NCBI GenBank assembly: GCA_902777275.1
Contig: CACYTI010000029.1
Location: 1-37,395 of the forward strand
Reading direction: 5' to 3'
From: an uncultured Ruminococcus sp.
GTDB taxonomy: Bacteria > Bacillota > Clostridia > Oscillospirales > Acutalibacteraceae
DNA: 37,395 nt
The notes under the pieces were generated by a model. The model had not been told where the DNA came from and ran no database searches. It saw only the letters and a list, made by a program, of their open reading frames with translations. Position 1 is the first letter of the stretch. Each line of letters starts with the position of its first letter. Below, one piece after another: positions 16,088-22,713 of this stretch. A program made the translations under genes and the position numbers.

Positions 16088-16597
16088 CTATTCAAGCGGC
16101 TTGCTGTTCGAAAACTCGACGCTGAACTCCGCCGAAGGGATAACAGCGCTTTGGGGCAAGCCGTTTTCATCGGTTTCAAGCACGCTCTCCCCGGCGGTTA
16201 TGTTATATGTGTACGAGTTGTCCTCGGCTTTTACGGCGTCCCCCGTCGCGGCGGCGCGCAAAAGCTCTTCAAGCAGCGACGGAAAAGCGTTGCAGGGCAA
16301 ATATCCCTCGTCGGCGGTCGCCTCTGCTCCTCCGCGCCGGAGAGATGCTTCGCCGTTCTTAAAGCTAATTCCGAGTCCATCCAAAGTGTCGGGCGAGCTG
16401 AACCGCATTGAGCAAACGCCCTGCCGCAGGCTTGTAAGACTGCCTTTAAGCCCCAGACCTCTGTATTCGGCTGTAAAATCCGCTGTAAAGCTCAGCTCGG
16501 GCTTTACTCCCGCGCTCTTTTCCCCGCCGCAGCCGCAGAGCAGAACCGCCGTAACAGCCAAAAAAGCGCAAAGCAAATCAATTATCCTCGCAGCCAT
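16088..16597 (-). CDS. Lipoprotein, possibly LolA/YdcC-like
   Basis: A 169-residue lipoprotein with signal peptide and lipobox LLCGC (Cys23). The body is beta-rich (ELSFTADFTAEYRGLGLKG) with repeated short strands and ends SAEFSVEFSNSKPLE. The pattern of paired strands reporting a 'tensor' of the substrate resembles LolA/YdcC-type lipoproteins, but I see no diagnostic motif. GGGGGG precedes the ATG at 6-7 bases. It is 107 bp upstream of mazF on the same strand. In B. subtilis a ydcC lipoprotein also precedes the alr-ndoAI-ndoA genes, so the pair may be a reduced version of that order. Confidence 0.65.
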   Translation of the reverse strand: MAARIIDLLCAFLAVTAVLLCGCGGEKSAGVKPELSFTADFTAEYRGLGLKGSLTSLRQGVCSMRFSSPDTLDGLGISFKNGEASLRRGGAEATADEGYLPCNAFPSLLEELLRAAATGDAVKAEDNSYTYNITAGESVLETDENGLPQSAVIPSAEFSVEFSNSKPLE

Positions 16598-16711
16598 ATC
16601 GTACCCCCCGTTCCGCTATACTTAATTATATGCGGGCGTTCCCGAAAACATTCTCGACTGACGCGATACAATTACAATAGGCAGTTTGCGACACATAGTT
16701 ACCCAACCTGC

Positions 16712-16747
16712 CCAAATAAAACTTTTATAACCAAATAAAACTTTTAT
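16712..16747. repeat. Two tandem copies of a 17-bp sequence, period 19
   Basis: CCAAATAAAACTTTTAT occurs at 16712-16728 and again at 16731-16747, separated by AA. Confidence 0.85.
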
Positions 16748-16865
16748 TCCAAAATCAATTTTTTATCCTTTTTTGTTTCTTAATTATATAATTTCTCTAA
16801 TTTTTTTGATATTTTTGTTGATTTTGCTGTTTCGTTGTGATACAATAAATTTGAAACATAAAATG

Positions 16866-16877
16866 TTTCCCGGGAAA
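16866..16877. promoter_or_regulatory. 12-bp perfect palindrome, possible operator
   Basis: TTTCCCGGGAAA stands out in otherwise AT-rich DNA about 130 bp upstream of the lipoprotein start. No promoter can be assigned with confidence beside it. Confidence 0.3.
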
Positions 16878-17003
16878 ATTTGTGTTTGATTAATAACACT
16901 AAAAAATCAAAATAAAAAACGTTGATTTTATTGCATTCTGCTTTTGGATGTGATGGAATAAATGGGATACGCATTTTTATTTGTAAAAAAGGAGAGAAAG
17001 GCA

Positions 17004-17465
17004 ATGAAACTAAAGAGAATAGGAACGTGTATTTTAATTGGCGTACTTGCAACATCAATGCTTGCTTTTAGTGGGTGTTCATCTACCCAAAATTCAAACG
17101 AATCATCAGCAGTTGAAGAAACAACAGAAGACCCAAATGCGTTAAATGAAAAAGAGAAGATTGTTTCTGAAAAACTTATTACTGTTTTTCTTGAAGGAAA
17201 GTTTGATCCAACTGGATATAAGGTATTCGAAATTGCGGATTATGATAGTAGTAATGAAAGGTTCGTTGCAAAGATTCAAGTAACTAATACTGTTGGCAAC
17301 ACGCAAATAAAGTATGTAGTATGTGATTTTGATGCTAATAATAAATATGTAGAGGACGATCCTATCTATTATTCATATAAAATTGGCAAAGCAGATGATA
17401 TAGACGTTGGGAAAGTTAATAAAGCAATAAAAGAACGATGGGAAAGTTTGGGGTTAATTGATTAG
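17004..17465 (+). CDS. Lipoprotein of unknown function
   Basis: A 153-residue protein with a lipobox LAFSGC (Cys26), an acidic Ser/Thr linker, and a compact domain containing KVFEIADYDSSNERFVAKIQ and TQIKYVVCDFDANN, which looks like a small alpha/beta or beta-sandwich domain. The ATG at 17004 has AAAGGAGAG upstream. Its DNA is visibly more AT-rich than the genes on either side, with AAA/ATT/TTT codons dominating, which suggests acquisition from elsewhere. I do not recognise the family. Confidence 0.75.
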   Translation: MKLKRIGTCILIGVLATSMLAFSGCSSTQNSNESSAVEETTEDPNALNEKEKIVSEKLITVFLEGKFDPTGYKVFEIADYDSSNERFVAKIQVTNTVGNTQIKYVVCDFDANNKYVEDDPIYYSYKIGKADDIDVGKVNKAIKERWESLGLID

Positions 17466-17550
17466 CAGATAAGTCAAATCGTACTGTCAAAATAGAGCAA
17501 GGTTGTCACGCCTCGGGCAGTATAACGCTTAAATAATCGCAATATTTACA

Positions 17551-17590
17551 AACCTCCCGGTTATCCTTTGCGGAAAACCGGGAGGTTAAT
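17551..17590. terminator. Bidirectional terminator hairpin
   Basis: AACCTCCCGGTT (17551-17562) pairs perfectly with AACCGGGAGGTT (17576-17587). It lies between the convergent lipoprotein and HAD genes, with T-rich sequence on the right and A-rich on the left. Confidence 0.85.
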
Positions 17591-17607
17591 ATTATTTCTA
17601 TAGTATT

Positions 17608-18240
17608 TTACTCTTTCAGATGGATATTCCATCCCGTGTCGACTTTCTCATGTACTTTTTTCATAGTTTCCTCGTCTAAATCGGGCCAGTCGACCACAGT
17701 GCTTGCGTTTTTGGTTACCAGGTGGGCTTTTTCGGCGCACAGGGCGAGCGGCGTATCGGCAAGGGAGTCGGAATAGAAATTCTCGATAAGCGGAAAGCCG
17801 TTGTCGATTATATACTTTGCCTTTTCCTTAGCGTACATATGATTATTCACAAACACTCCGAATTCACGGTCGAATTCCGTAGCCATAAAGTTAACGCCGA
17901 GCCTGTTCGCGATAGGCTCTATAATGCAGCTGGGCGACGCGCTGATGATAAGATCGTCAGATCTCTTTTGCTTGAGATACCAAGAGGATATCTTCTTTTC
18001 GTTTTTGTCCCAATAACGCTCGATTTGTTCGTCAAAGTCATCTACAAGCGTCAGATACCCGAAAAACCTGCGCTGCATCAGATACTCCGGCATTTTCCCA
18101 AGCTTACGCAAAATCAGGTTCTTTAACGCTTTCGGAAAAAAGGTGAAATACATCTTTGGGTGCCGTTTCATGCACCAGAAGCAAAAGCCGATCGAGCAAT
18201 CCCCGGGGAAAATCGTTTTGTCAAAATCGTATACATTCAT
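17608..18240 (-). CDS. HAD-superfamily phosphatase, subclass IB
   Basis: A 210-residue phosphohydrolase. Motif I is VYDFDKT (Asp5 nucleophile, Asp7), motif II SASPS near residue 100, and motif IV DSLADTP (Asp158, Asp162), with a Lys in KEKAKYI. The helical cap (residues 15-90) is of the type in phosphoserine-phosphatase-like HAD-IB enzymes, which act on small phosphomonoesters. GAGAGG precedes the ATG. It starts 3 bp after the stop of the symporter gene, so it is the last gene of the leftward operon. The substrate is unknown; the link to transporter and decarboxylases suggests processing of a small carboxylic or amino acid phosphate. Confidence 0.88.
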   Translation of the reverse strand: MNVYDFDKTIFPGDCSIGFCFWCMKRHPKMYFTFFPKALKNLILRKLGKMPEYLMQRRFFGYLTLVDDFDEQIERYWDKNEKKISSWYLKQKRSDDLIISASPSCIIEPIANRLGVNFMATEFDREFGVFVNNHMYAKEKAKYIIDNGFPLIENFYSDSLADTPLALCAEKAHLVTKNASTVVDWPDLDEETMKKVHEKVDTGWNIHLKE

Positions 18241-18243
18241 TTT

Positions 18244-19869
18244 TTACCTCTCCGGTTTTATCTCATTTTGCGAGAATTGTTTTTTCTTGTATTTTTGCTC
18301 CTCTATGGCTACCGTGACGATATCTCCGATCACATTGATGATATTCTGCAGCCAGCCGAAAAATACTTCGGAAAATATGGCGATGATGATCAGCTTATCC
18401 GCTTTTAAATACATGGTGATGATAAGTATACCGATCATAATAGAGCCCGGCTGATTAGGCGCGCCGACAGAGAGGAACAGGATCAGGAAAGCTATGCCGA
18501 CGATCTGTAACCACGAGATCTCTATCCCCAGCAGAAAGATGATGCTCATCGAGATCAGCATGATCAAAAAGCAGTTTCCGTCCAGATTGGAATGAGCGAG
18601 TATGGGAAGACTATCCGAGAGCCTCTTTCTGTCGTATCTGTATTTGCGCGAGCAATATCTGATATTAAACGGGACCGCGTCAATTACCGAACTGATTTTG
18701 AAATTCTCCCATAGCAGCGCGGGCAGATGTTTTGAAAAGGACTTGATGTTTACTTTGCCGATGATCAGGCGTAACAAATAGAACACCGATATGACTACCA
18801 TACTGAGCGCGACGATAAGGAGTAACTCTAACAGGATCATAAGATTGGCGACGCCGTCGATCATCAGTATTGAGAGAGCCGCGAAAAAGCAGAAAAACGG
18901 CAATGTGAACATCACGACCGTCAGCATTTTAGAGAATACCTCTAAACTGATATGGATAAATTTGTGTACCGCGCCGAAATACTCTCCGATCGAACATAAC
19001 GCATAGGTCAGAAGCAGCGATAAAATAATGATCGGGAACGGCATGATAGTCTCGAACGGTTCAAATATGTTGCTCGGAACCAGTGAGTTGATGAACTCCG
19101 TCATATTCATACCGCTTGAGAACAAGCCTATCTTCGCGAAATAGCCCTGATGCAAGTATAAAACATCCGCAATGAGAGGACCCGTAAGCAGCGCAAGTAC
19201 GACTGCAATGAAGGAAGTGACGATCGTTTTTATTTGCAGTTTTCGGGCGGAGGAATTTTTTTCCGAAACGATATAGATGTCTGTCAGATTCCTGACAAGA
19301 GAAAAGAACGTGACCGGTGCGCCGATCATCAGCATTGCATTTGCGAACTGCTTGATGACAGGTTGAATATACTTATCATCGAGCGATATTAAATTGTCGT
19401 TACTGACGAACATGATCAACGCTATGCTGGCCGGCACAGCAAGAAGGATAGCGATAAAGCAGTAAATCAGAGATCTGTTGTTATTTCTTTTGACAACGAT
19501 GCTGACGCGGTTATAGCCCATGCGGTACCTATAGCCCACCTTGTCGCTGTATGCCTGAACTATCTGCAGCTCGGGCGAAATGCTCTTCTGATCTTTTTTC
19601 ATGCTCGGGATATATGCTTCGCCCTCAAAGCCGAGAGTGATCGTATATTCGCCGAAGTTTTTTTGCGCCTTTATGGTCACGAGGGTATCCTGACCGTAAT
19701 CCTGTTCGATCAAATCCTGAAACAGAGCCTCAAACAGCAGCATAGTCTCAAATGTACTTCTTTCGCCGATTCGCTTTTGTATCATCCACTGTTTGATAAA
19801 CTGATCGGCGGTCTCATAGCTTTCCGGTTTGAGCGGTATCTCAATTGAGTGTGTTTTTGCAAAACTCAT
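18244..19869 (-). CDS. SDF-type (dicarboxylate/amino acid:cation) symporter with N-terminal RsbW-like domain
   Basis: A 541-residue fusion. Residues about 130-510 hold about eight hydrophobic segments and the transporter core, with PFPIIILSLLL, a serine-rich SILMIDGVANL region and SVGAPNQPGSIM, resembling the helical-hairpin signature of sodium:dicarboxylate symporters. Residues 1-125 are soluble. FETMLLFEALFQDLIEQDYG aligns with the kinase motif of the RsbW-like protein encoded at 21897 (ISIAIDELFGNIARYAY), but the catalytic Asn is Asp, the ATP-lid DNG is lost, and no GLG box is seen. The domain is therefore probably a non-catalytic sensor or docking module. GGGGAG precedes the ATG. It follows the second decarboxylase by 36 bp. 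Confidence 0.8.
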   Translation of the reverse strand: MSFAKTHSIEIPLKPESYETADQFIKQWMIQKRIGERSTFETMLLFEALFQDLIEQDYGQDTLVTIKAQKNFGEYTITLGFEGEAYIPSMKKDQKSISPELQIVQAYSDKVGYRYRMGYNRVSIVVKRNNNRSLIYCFIAILLAVPASIALIMFVSNDNLISLDDKYIQPVIKQFANAMLMIGAPVTFFSLVRNLTDIYIVSEKNSSARKLQIKTIVTSFIAVVLALLTGPLIADVLYLHQGYFAKIGLFSSGMNMTEFINSLVPSNIFEPFETIMPFPIIILSLLLTYALCSIGEYFGAVHKFIHISLEVFSKMLTVVMFTLPFFCFFAALSILMIDGVANLMILLELLLIVALSMVVISVFYLLRLIIGKVNIKSFSKHLPALLWENFKISSVIDAVPFNIRYCSRKYRYDRKRLSDSLPILAHSNLDGNCFLIMLISMSIIFLLGIEISWLQIVGIAFLILFLSVGAPNQPGSIMIGILIITMYLKADKLIIIAIFSEVFFGWLQNIINVIGDIVTVAIEEQKYKKKQFSQNEIKPER

Positions 19870-19905
19870 AAATCTCCCCCACTATCCTGATTTTGTCCTG
19901 AATCA

Positions 19906-20634
19906 TCAACCGTTTCCCTGTTCTACTTCCTCGATCTCGTCCTTTGACGCTTCTTTAAGTGAATACGTGTCGAACGCTGCGTCCTTTGGCAGTTGTATTT
20001 CGATTCTGTCCATTTTTTGCAGCAGACATTCTCCGGAGTCTATGACTGCCTCAAAGACGTGTCCTCCGAGCTTTTTATCCTTAGACAAAAAGTGCATATG
20101 CCATCCCGAAGCGTTGATCCCGTCCATATAATCGGGGAAATACACACATACGAGCGTTCCGTAAAGCCCCTCGAAAGAAAAGTCCTTCTGAGTTTTTGAA
20201 AGGATATTTTTCAAAGAAACGTGCTGTGAGCGATACGGTGCTCCGGCGCGCGCGTGAATTCTTTTAAAACATCCGTCTATCCGCGCGATATGGATGCTGT
20301 TAAGACCGAAATCTTCTTCTATTTTCAGGGTCAGTTCCAGTTTTATGGCTTCAAGATTAGGCATTTCTTCTATTTTAAAGCTTCGTCCGTCTTTGACGAA
20401 TCCGGAAACCGCAAAGGGCACGCCTGCCGCGTCCTCCGACCGGACTATACTTCCGTCATCTTTAGCCTGATAACAGACTCCGTCTAAAACGATCATCTCG
20501 CCGTCTACATTCTCGAACGTACCGAGCCCCGTATCGCCGTGCTCAAGTAATTCACGGACCGTGACAACAGGCTTTGTATATCCGAGAGCCAAAGCCTGCA
20601 ATGTGGAAGCCTGGTATATTTTATTTGATTTCAT
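19906..20634 (-). CDS. alsD: Alpha-acetolactate decarboxylase, cytosolic
   Basis: A 242-residue enzyme that should convert 2-acetolactate to acetoin. Family motifs are GDTGLGTFENVDGEMIVLDG near residues 33-52 and GWHMHFLSKDKKLGGH, which gives the zinc ligands His179, His181 and His192 with the 2 and 11 residue spacing of known family members. An Arg in HARAGAPYR fits the substrate carboxylate site. There is no signal peptide. GGGGAGA precedes the ATG. It lies 38 bp downstream of a lipoprotein paralogue and upstream of the symporter. No acetolactate synthase is in the window, so the substrate may come from elsewhere or be a related beta-keto acid. Confidence 0.9.
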   Translation of the reverse strand: MKSNKIYQASTLQALALGYTKPVVTVRELLEHGDTGLGTFENVDGEMIVLDGVCYQAKDDGSIVRSEDAAGVPFAVSGFVKDGRSFKIEEMPNLEAIKLELTLKIEEDFGLNSIHIARIDGCFKRIHARAGAPYRSQHVSLKNILSKTQKDFSFEGLYGTLVCVYFPDYMDGINASGWHMHFLSKDKKLGGHVFEAVIDSGECLLQKMDRIEIQLPKDAAFDTYSLKEASKDEIEEVEQGNG

Positions 20635-20672
20635 AAGCGTTTCTCCCCGTTATGCTGATTTTGGAATCAGTA

Positions 20673-21560
20673 TTATTCCTCGTTTGTTTCAACCTTCTTT
20701 ATGGCGTCGCTGACGTCCTTTGAAAGCTCCATTTGCTGGAAATCACCGTTGTCAGTCAGGCACATATCAAATTCGGGCGTAGCGTCAAACTCCGCCGCTG
20801 CCTTGGCGAATTGAAGGTCAAGAATATGACCGCCCTTTGTTTTGTCATCGGAGATGAAATGGAAATGCCAGCCGGGGGTGTTCAGCCCACCCATATAATC
20901 GGGGCAGTACAACGCGACAACGGTACCGGTTATGTTGTCATAATTAAATTCCCGCTGATCTGTCGCAAGCGCTTCGTCGAGCGGCTTATAGGGCTTTTCC
21001 TGCTTTATTTCGCTGCGAACGTTCATCACATCAAAGGTGCCGCTTACTTTTACAAAGTAAAAGAGGTTTTTGCCGTTTTCCTCAACCATCGCATTTAGCT
21101 TTTCCTTTAAAGCGTTAATGTTATTGATGTCGGAAAGCTCCAAGCTGCCGTCCTTGTCAAAGAAGGTGACATTTGAGAACGGAACGGTTTCATTATTATC
21201 CGCTTCCTGAACCGTGCCGTCGCCGAGCGCCTGATACACCGTGCCGTCGAGCACGATCATCTCGCCGTTGACGCCCTCAAAGGTGCCGATACCTGTGTCG
21301 CCGTGCTGCTTTAGCTCGCTTACCTTGATAATGCCGTCATAGTAGCCCTGCGTGAGTGATTGCAGCAGCGCGACCTGGTAAATAGTTTCTCTGTCGTTTT
21401 CGGTCTGTGCGTTTGCGTTCACGGGCTGTTCGCTTTTGGTCTCCGATTGTTCGGCTTTGGTCTCCGACTGTGCACTCGTATCACCGGACTGCTGCGCGGA
21501 ACAGGCTGTCAAAGACGCCAACATTGCTGCCGATAAAAGAATTGCTGTGATTTTTTTCAT
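20673..21560 (-). CDS. alsD: Alpha-acetolactate decarboxylase, lipoprotein form
   Basis: A 295-residue protein with a signal peptide and lipobox LTACS (Cys19), a Ser/Glu/Thr-rich spacer to about residue 60 with the repeated ETKAEQSETKSEQ, then the decarboxylase domain. Motifs: GDTGIGTFEGVNGEMIVLDG and GWHFHFISDDKTKGGH, with zinc ligands His232, His234 and His245. It should act on the outer face of the membrane. The ATG at 21560 has AAGGAAGGA about 10 bases upstream. It is the first gene of the leftward operon. Secreted family members are known in Bacillales; a lipid-anchored one beside a cytosolic paralogue is unusual. Confidence 0.9.
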   Translation of the reverse strand: MKKITAILLSAAMLASLTACSAQQSGDTSAQSETKAEQSETKSEQPVNANAQTENDRETIYQVALLQSLTQGYYDGIIKVSELKQHGDTGIGTFEGVNGEMIVLDGTVYQALGDGTVQEADNNETVPFSNVTFFDKDGSLELSDINNINALKEKLNAMVEENGKNLFYFVKVSGTFDVMNVRSEIKQEKPYKPLDEALATDQREFNYDNITGTVVALYCPDYMGGLNTPGWHFHFISDDKTKGGHILDLQFAKAAAEFDATPEFDMCLTDNGDFQQMELSKDVSDAIKKVETNEE

Positions 21561-21636
21561 AATATAATTGTCCTTCCTTACAAAGTTTTTTGTTTTCACT
21601 GCTAAAAGCAGTTGACTTTTATATTTCCGCATATAT

Positions 21637-21665
21637 ATAATAAACAAAAACAACGCACAAATCAA
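21637..21665 (-). promoter_or_regulatory. Promoter of the decarboxylase-symporter-HAD operon
   Basis: Leftward: TTGATT (21660-21665), 17-bp spacer, TATTAT (21637-21642). The leader carries a small ACTGC/GCAGT hairpin near 21600-21612. Confidence 0.6.
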
Positions 21666-21685
21666 TATTTTTTATTAAATTAGCT

Positions 21686-21700
21686 GTTCCATTCTGGAAC
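21686..21700. promoter_or_regulatory. Palindrome between the two divergent promoters, probable shared operator
   Basis: GTTCCATTCTGGAAC is a 6-bp inverted repeat with a 3-bp centre. It stands 20 bp from the leftward -35 and 6 bp from the rightward -35, so one protein could control both operons. Confidence 0.5.
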
Positions 21701-21706
21701 ACCTGA

Positions 21707-21735
21707 TTGAAAAATACAAGAAAATGATGTACAAT
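21707..21735 (+). promoter_or_regulatory. Promoter of the RsbW-STAS-NRPS-esterase operon
   Basis: Rightward: TTGAAA (21707-21712), 17-bp spacer, TACAAT (21730-21735). It implies a leader of about 155 nt before the first gene. Confidence 0.65.
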
Positions 21736-21846
21736 AAAAAATAACAGACCATACCGAACCTATCATAACGAAGAAAATGAATCGGCATAAGTATTGATGC
21801 TGACTTCTTTGAAAAGGAAGCGCCCCGGTTTGAGTAACTGACAGCG

Positions 21847-21891
21847 CCTGGTCCGGAATACAACGGTCCTGAAAAATACCGGAACAGGGGG
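21847..21891 (+). promoter_or_regulatory. Leader hairpin overlapping the first ribosome binding site
   Basis: CCTGGTCCGG (21847-21856) pairs with CCGGAACAGG (21879-21888) with one mismatch. The 3' arm runs into the Shine-Dalgarno AGGGGG (21887-21891), 6 bases before the ATG at 21897. It could limit translation of the kinase gene. Confidence 0.5.
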
Positions 21892-21896
21892 AAAAT

Positions 21897-22307
21897 ATGA
21901 AAGAACTCAAGTTGGAAGCGGCAATAAAGAATATAGAAGCGGTAACGGATTTTGTAAACGCGGAGCTTGACCAGCTGAACTGTTCGCGGAAAGCGAGAAC
22001 TCAGATTTCAATAGCTATTGACGAGCTGTTCGGAAATATTGCAAGGTATGCCTACACCCCCGACGTCGGCAGCGCCGAGGTGCGGTTTGAGGTGGAGGAA
22101 GAACCGTTGTCGGTCATCATCACCTTTATCGACAACGGAAAGCCCTTTAATCCTCTGAAACGGGCTGATCCCGACACCAAAGCTTCGGCAGAGGAACGTG
22201 AAATCGGCGGACTCGGCATATTTTGGGTAAAGAAAGCCATGGATATGGTCGAGTATGAGTATAAGGACGGGCAGAACATCTTAAAAATCAAAAAAAAACT
22301 GACATAA
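21897..22307 (+). CDS. RsbW/SpoIIAB-like serine kinase (anti-sigma-type HATPase)
   Basis: A 136-residue GHKL ATPase. The N-box is IDELFGNIARYAY (Glu43, Asn47), the G1 box FIDNGKPFNP (Asp79, Gly81) and the G2 box GGLGIF (104-109). This set is complete, so it should bind ATP and phosphorylate a STAS partner. The STAS gene follows 98 bp downstream. In known systems such kinases sequester a sigma factor or other target until the unphosphorylated STAS protein frees it. No sigma factor lies in the window, so the target may be distant or not a sigma factor. AGGGGG precedes the ATG. Confidence 0.9.
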   Translation: MKELKLEAAIKNIEAVTDFVNAELDQLNCSRKARTQISIAIDELFGNIARYAYTPDVGSAEVRFEVEEEPLSVIITFIDNGKPFNPLKRADPDTKASAEEREIGGLGIFWVKKAMDMVEYEYKDGQNILKIKKKLT

Positions 22308-22405
22308 AAATACATAATTACAGATTTTGATCCGACCAAAAAGTCAGTCATCTCAGTATGTCTGAGTTAAAAATAAATAATAATAAAATTAAAAGGAGAA
22401 TAACA

Positions 22406-22708
22406 ATGAACATTAAGAAGAAAAAAGACGGAAACACACTGACCGTTGTTATTTCGGGAAGAATCGATACGGCAACTGCACCCGGGGCGAGCGCAAGCAT
22501 CAACGAAAGTCTTGATGATGTACAAAGCCTGATCCTTGACTTTACCGGTGTGGATTATATATCCTCGGCAGGTCTGCGTATGCTTCTTGCTCTTCAAAAG
22601 AAGATGATGGCAAGGGACGGAATGAAGCTTATCGGCGTTAACGATGATGTGAACGATGTGTTTGAAGTGACAGGCTTTGACGAGATTCTTACTTACGAAA
22701 AAAGGTGA
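22406..22708 (+). CDS. STAS-domain anti-anti-sigma-type antagonist
   Basis: A 100-residue STAS protein. The conserved site is DYISSAGLRML, with Ser54 the likely phosphorylated residue and Asp50 upstream of it; the fold begins TLTVVISGRIDTATAPG. AAAAGGAG precedes the ATG at 22406. The frame is open 16 codons further upstream without a ribosome site. It is the natural partner of the kinase encoded just before it. Its stop TGA lies 5 bp before the NRPS-like start, and AGGTGA across the stop serves as that gene's ribosome site, so the regulator and the biosynthetic gene are tightly linked. Confidence 0.92.
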   Translation: MNIKKKKDGNTLTVVISGRIDTATAPGASASINESLDDVQSLILDFTGVDYISSAGLRMLLALQKKMMARDGMKLIGVNDDVNDVFEVTGFDEILTYEKR

Positions 22709-22713
22709 GTGCA

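Larger units (their letters stand above)
16598..17003. other. AT-rich gene-free interval with a short repeat and a palindrome
   Basis: No credible gene. It contains a two-copy 17-bp repeat (16712-16747) and the perfect palindrome TTTCCCGGGAAA (16866-16877). Base composition falls sharply here and stays low through the following lipoprotein gene. Confidence 0.6.

Noticed and set aside
16101-16625. A 174-codon rightward frame opposite the LolA-like lipoprotein
   Set aside because: Ser/Pro-rich low-complexity shadow without a ribosome site; the opposite strand has a signal peptide, lipobox and Shine-Dalgarno.
16780-17058. A 92-codon leftward frame in the AT-rich interval
   Set aside because: Phe/Leu/Lys-rich as any AT-rich DNA would give, overlaps the lipoprotein start, and has no ribosome site.
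21742-21896. Assignment of the leader to a known riboswitch (guanidine, cyclic-di-GMP or ZTP types considered)
   Set aside because: Short word matches only (for example CTGGTCCG); the conserved cores of those classes are not present.
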